Notes under the pieces: model-generated
Databases searched by the model: none
What the model saw: the letters and a program-made list of their open reading frames with translations, nothing else
What the model was told of the DNA's origin: nothing
Shown here: positions 59,061-64,000 of the stretch, one piece after another
Layout: every line of letters begins with the position of its first letter
Numbering within the stretch: position 1 is the first letter of the stretch
NCBI GenBank assembly: GCA_027186245.1
Contig: CP114496.1
Span: forward strand, 689,501-753,500
Source: Coriaria nepalensis
Lineage: Eukaryota; Streptophyta; Magnoliopsida; Cucurbitales; Coriariaceae
Length of the DNA: 64,000 bases
Reading direction: 5' to 3'
Position numbers and translations under genes: made by a program

Positions 59061-61819
59061 CTACTCCCACCGCTTCTTCTCAGACAAAGATATGAGCTGC
59101 AAAAGAGCAAATCCCAAAATAGTTTCCCATAGTGTTTTCTAAACTCCATTTAGACTTAATTCTATTAATTTCCAATCTCTTAAATAAATATATCACATCA
59201 ATTTAAATTCTAATCTTGTACTCAATCTCTAGTTTCAGAAATCCAATTAAAAGACAGCTAGATCAAACTGATCCTAATATATAGTTGCACAAACTCCATT
59301 CTTACCCAAACTCCAGTTTCAAATTCCAGACACAGGGACCCACATGAGAACAACAAAAATTCATCCTAGATGAAAAAAACCAAATGGTGTATAAGAACAT
59401 GTTTAAAAGAGAAAAAGTGAACCAACCTGACGAGCAACTTGAGCTAACCGCCTACTATCCCGAGAAGATTCAGTTATCAAGCTAGACATCTCAGACAATA
59501 GGGGACTAGTGCTCTTCTTCTTCCCTGTCTTTCTCTCAAAGGGGCCCTCAGCAAGAGACGGTGAGTTATTCCCTTCAGGGCTGCTCAAGGGATCCTTCTT
59601 CCGCTTCCTTTGAAATGTGTATCCAAGAAATCTAGCATTATTCATAGATTGACTATGACCCTCCACATCCTTTTTGCTCCTCATATCATCATCCTCTTCA
59701 AAGTTGCTTGAACTACAAGCTTTGAGAAAACCCTTCTCACGTTTAGTAAGATCTGAGGCTTCATCTGAAAGAGGTGTGATCTCAGTTGTTTGGGAAGAAA
59801 GTTTCAGCTTTTTATGAACAACCTTTTCATCCATCTCAGAGTTCTTTTCTCCTCCTTCTTCATTTCCCCTAATAAATACTCCGTTTCCTTTCAAGGCAGA
59901 GATTCTTTGGGTGCAGCCATTTCTACATAGCTCGGATTCTTTACTTCTCCTTACAATGGTGGCAAAATCAGGATTACTATGAACACAGCTATAACTCATC
60001 TGGAAATCATTTCTACCATTATTGCACTTATTTGAAGTAGAAATGGGTTCCTTTTGTAAGCCAGGTAGAGAAAAGATAGAGCTTGAAAATCTGTTTTCTT
60101 GATCTATATCATCTGGTAAGTTCTTGTGATTTGCCGCCTTGTCTACTTCATCTCGCACTTCTTGCAATTCTGCTCTAAGGTCTCTAACAATGTCCTCTGC
60201 TTCACCTAGCTGTGCTTCAAGCTCTTCAATCTTTCTCTGTTGAGTCATGGATGTAATCTCTGCTTCCCTAACCTGTAAAAAGAATGTAACAGAAGTTTTG
60301 ATTCCATGTTAGTTATGCAAAAGAGATTTAAACAAAAAGAAAAAAAAAAGAAAAAGAACTAGGACCCATTTGGCTAATAGGAAGATTTGTTTTATAAGAC
60401 TTTTTGGAATTTGATAGCAATTTTTTACTAAGTTGTCTAGGTGGTTGGTAAAATATAAGTTTGATGATGTCTTAGTTTTGAAAATAGTTGAAGAATATTA
60501 AGGATCAAAAGGAGAAGAAATTAGGAGGTCAGGCACTGGATAGTCAAGAAATAAACATATTGGAAGAATCAAAATGAAAGGGGGGACAAAAGTACTTGTG
60601 GATGAAGAAATTTAAAGTTTTTTATCCAAAAAAAAAAGGGGGGGGGGGGGGGGGGGGTTTTGAGCAGTCGGAAAATACTATCAAGCATTGAGTGGTCGGA
60701 TTAACAAATAAGAGAATTAGAATAAAGAAAATATGCATCAAAAGAACAATATAAAGCAACCAAAAACATAATAAGAATGGATGGAATGAGCAAATATCCC
60801 TCACTAGTAATCTATATAGAAAGCACTTAAATCGGTCATTGGTTGTGACTACAAAGTACAATCCAAATACGTGTTAGCGGCCTAAGTTTCTTCAAAATAT
60901 GATCTCCGAATTCTAGAAGATCAATGCATAAATATAATTTGGAAGAGGAATTAGAAAATGTATGATTTCAAATTCATAGTCAGCTTTGCTTCCATAACAC
61001 TATAATACAAACATACAGCCCAACACTATCGCTGAGTTTGTTTTAGTAATTCGTAAACTCCATTTTAAGTCCACTTTTTAACATATCTCATCGGTTAAAA
61101 TCGAGTTTCCAAAACTTGGATTTGTAAAACCAGCAAAGCAAATGGATAGCGCTAAATTCCAATTTAGTGTGAACATTTCCAAAGCAGTAAAATGGCCAAA
61201 CGCCAACCCAACCTAACATCAGTTCCAAATACTTTTTCACCCAAAATTGCCAAACTCAAAATTTCCACAAACTCAAAATTTTCACAAACGCTAATAATCC
61301 AAAGCTCACTCCAAAGAAAATATTTTTTTTTAGTTTAAGAAGTAAAGGAATAAACTTTAATCCCAAAAACAACAACTCAACAAACCCAAAAAGAAGAAAA
61401 ATAAAGAAAACTACACCACAATTATAACTTATTAACAGTATTATCATTATCTCTAATACCTTAGAATCCAAAATTTGTTTGAGCCTGAGAAGCATACGAA
61501 GAGCCTCCTCTTTGGTAGTAGAAAGCTCTCTTTGAAGCCGCATAGCTTTCTTCTCCGACGCCATAATCCTGGCCGCTGCTTCTTTCGCAGTGTTCAGTAT
61601 TACATCCACATACGCCTTCTTCAACGCCGTTAGTTTCTGATTCCGAAACCCCATTGCAGAGAAAAATTGTAATCGAAAGACAGAAAAAAAAAAAAAAAAA
61701 AAGAAGGCAAGATCAAGAAAACCCAGAAGAGAAGAACAGAGAAGAAATATATATATATATATAAACGGACAGTTGAGTTTTTCTGAATAAGAAAGAGATT
61801 TTACCTCGGAATTTTCCAT
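59061..61819 (-). CDS. Coiled-coil protein of unknown function, 357 aa
   Basis: Four exons on the minus strand: 61819-61805, 61636-61460, 60272-59427, 59096-59061; all phase 0, giving 357 residues. Exon 1 encodes only MENSE. Exon 2 starts at KLTALKKAYVDVILNTAKEA; reading it upstream into the intron, as the open frame allows, would add a hydrophobic stretch that I take as intron. Residues about 6-110 form heptad-rich helices (KKAMRLQRELSTTKEEALRML, RKIEELEAQLGEAEDIVRDLRAEL), i.e. a coiled coil. The rest is charged and Ser-rich, with basic KRKRKK and KTGKKK patches that could direct nuclear import. The end is a short ARQ-LISLSEKKRWE tail. I recall similar unnamed plant proteins with the ALKKAY...ILNTAKEAAARIM start, so conservation is likely; no function is assigned. 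Intron 2 holds a long homopolymer run. Confidence 0.85.
60638..60657 (+). repeat. poly(G) run in an intron
   Basis: Twenty G residues preceded by an A run, in intron 2 of the coiled-coil gene (C run on the gene strand). Length may be unreliable. Confidence 0.9.
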
Positions 61820-64000
61820 GGCGTCAATGCGTCGAAGCTTTTGTAATGGGGGTTTTCCGGACCAGATTGTGAGGGAAGAGGAAGTTTTTTTTTGGTTCGG
61901 TTTTTCCCACTGCCTTTAGAGCAGCTGTCTGTTAGGAACTGGAATTCCTGTCCTAATTACAATCCTACCCTCGTCATTTTTCCCTTATTTACGCGCTTGC
62001 CACTTCACGCCGTCAAGGACGTTTCCACATAGCTGCGTGCTTTATTTTTTTTTTATTTTTTTTTTTTGGCGAATGCATTTTTGTTGTCTATTTTTCAAAT
62101 TTTTGTTTCTCGAAACAAAAATAGAAAATGGCTTTTCATATATATTGATTAGGGATGAAGTCAAACTTATCATTCGTGAATAATTTGAACTCGAGTTTAA
62201 ATTAACTTTTGAGTTTTAATAAATTAAATAAATTAATTTAAATATTATATTACAAAATTTGTAAATAATTTAAAATTTTTATTAATAAAAAATTTTGAAA
62301 CTATATTAATTTCCAATGTAATATACTTTTAAAGAATCATTTTTCACTTTTTAAAATATTGAAAATAAGAAAAAACGGTTCTTGGATGCATTTTTTTATC
62401 ATAACAATGTTAAAAGTAAATCTTATTTTTCTCCAAAATTATGAGAAATTTAAAATTGATTTAAAATTCAAATTTATTTAAATAAAATTATTATAAATTT
62501 ATCAAAACTGAAATCAGATTCATTCGATTTAGACATTATTTCAAATTTAAGATGAGATTAAATAATATTTAAATTAACTCGAATGCACTCCTAATTTTGA
62601 AATAATATTGAAAACTTAGCTAAGAAAAAAAGGAAGGGGAAAAAATGGCATCTTAAACAATAGTGATGTGTTTTTTAGAAATTGTTTTGAGCTTTTGAAA
62701 ATAGAAAACCGTTCTCGAATGGCGTAAAAACAAACAGAAAACTTGGCGCGCGATGGAGCGGTCCCAAATATTTTCGTCTGGTTGGTGACGTGGACGTCGG
62801 GATGTCGTTAAGGAGGCGGCGATCAACGTGTTTCGGTGCAAACAGTGGTTGGATGAAATCTTTTAGAAGGGTGCTTTCGGAAGTGAGGGAGTTGACAGTG
62901 GGCCATGGTTTTTGTGGACCTAATTTCACTGTGGGCCAGTTTGGTAGGGGGATCATATGATGCTCTACTCCAAAGTTGGGCTTCTTACAGATTTGTTTGA
63001 AGAGATGGAATGGGTTGGGCCTCTTTTAATACATTTTGCCTCCCCTAAATTTTTTATTTTTTTATTTTTATATTTTTATACGGCTTTGCTCCTGCACTTA
63101 CCCTAGTGCAGTTGTTGCAATGGTACAAACGGGACTAAAGACTTGAAAAGCCATTATGAGATTGAGAGTCGAGAGATAATTTTGATGGAGTGATCTATGA
63201 ACAGTGTATCCAGAAAGCATATGTGATTGTAACAATTTTTTTCTTCTAATCTTGCATGGAAATCTATTTCAAAATAACAACCTCATCTCCTATGGATGAA
63301 CTAATACTTAATTAGTTTACTGTTGTTTTCACTGATTTTACGTATTAAATGAATATCTCAAGATTAAAATGGAATTTTTTTACAAGTTAATTAGAAATGG
63401 TAGGCTAATCATAGAACACTAGAGACACTAAAGTTAGAAAATTCAGACTGTAGAAAGGATAGAACTTGACATATGGTATATATATATATATCTTTGTGTA
63501 TGTTGGAATATACATATATTTTAGAATAATCTCATAAATTTTGTATAAATTATCAAGATTTCATTATAGAATAATGAGAATGACGTATCTAAATTAATAA
63601 CATCAATTACAGATATATATGATGTCTTCCACAAGCTAATCTATCTCTCTCAATGAGTCTCTCTCAAATATAAAAAATTGAAGAGGAAGAAATAGAGTGA
63701 TTAGCTTTAGAGACCAAAATCTCGTTCTTTATGTAGACAACTTAATTAGAACTTCATTAAATAAGATGTTTCATTGGGCTCTACTACAATAGATTACTTA
63801 ATTAGCACAATTAAAATAAAAACATAAATATAATTGTTAATAATTTGAAAACTCACATTACGTTATTAAAATAACCCAACAATCTCCCACTTGGGCTACA
63901 AATTAATTTCAAAGATAAATATATTTGTTAACTATAGGTGCACACAAATTTTGCTATCTATTTTTAAAACATATTTTAAATCAATCTAATTTATCTCATA
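61820..64000. other. Right-end intergenic region
   Basis: The first 200 bases are the promoter of the coiled-coil gene. From 62040 the sequence is AT-rich. Around 62700-63000 composition is more even, but the two overlapping minus-strand ORFs show no family features. An (AT)n tract lies near 63478-63492. The sequence CAATCTCCCACTTGG near 63880 recalls plant LTR-element flanks, but no element could be delimited. Confidence 0.5.

Noticed and set aside
61256..61804. Hydrophobic N-terminal region of the coiled-coil ORF as a membrane domain
   Set aside because: It is the open reading of introns; splice sites at 61804/61637 and 61459 remove it and keep frame.
1..64000. tRNA, rRNA, CRISPR or prokaryotic operon features
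   Set aside because: No tRNA-like T-arm with matching acceptor was found in places with GGTTCGA-type sequence, no rRNA was recognised, and gene structure is clearly eukaryotic.

Overview
This window looks like nuclear DNA from a eudicot plant. It is AT-rich, its genes carry short GT-AG introns, it has many microsatellites, and it encodes plant-specific families (ROP GTPase, PADRE/DUF4228, CBP60, class III peroxidase, P-type PPR, PUB-ARM). There is no operon logic. Eleven apparently intact genes and one small-protein gene sit between AT-rich intergenic stretches and old transposable-element debris.

Layout. 1-2.1 kb: degenerate 170-bp direct repeat and an (AT)n tract. 2.1-4.4 kb (+): type II ROP/RAC GTPase, 8 exons; the last intron splits the C-terminal acylation box. 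6.9-11.0 kb (+): 14-exon nucleobase-ascorbate transporter. 11.2-11.55 kb: GC-richer block ending in poly(A), possibly a retroposon. 13.5-14.3 kb (+): PADRE/DUF4228 protein. 17.1-20.6 kb (-): calmodulin-binding protein CBP60, 7 exons. 23.1-24.1 kb (+): intronless class III peroxidase. 24.9-28.7 kb: transposon-derived ground with a broken DUF1985-like ORF. 29.7-31.3 kb (-): intronless U-box/ARM E3 ligase. 31.4-38.8 kb: mostly AT-rich; it includes a possible non-coding transcript on the minus strand with a miR166 target-mimic-like site. 38.9-41.0 kb (+): 7-exon organellar RsmG methyltransferase. 43.3-44.5 kb (-): JINGUBANG-like WD40 protein. 47.9-48.1 kb (+): 81-aa plant-specific small protein. 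48.9-51.3 kb (-): atypical E2F (DEL1/E2Fe type), 11 exons, with an E2F site about 50 bp upstream. 51.9-54.9 kb: receptor-like-protein pseudogene next to an internally deleted, decayed Ty3/gypsy element with both LTRs. 55.8-57.3 kb (-): mitochondrial-type PPR protein resembling OTP43. 59.1-61.8 kb (-): coiled-coil protein of unknown function, 4 exons. 62-64 kb: no gene seen.

Several genes touch known plant regulatory themes (Rho signalling, calcium/calmodulin, ubiquitylation, cell-cycle transcription, organellar RNA processing), but their adjacency does not imply a common pathway. Exon structures were built by hand: I joined GT-AG sites so that reading frame and recognised family motifs are preserved. 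Family orthology is from memory of motifs, not from a search.
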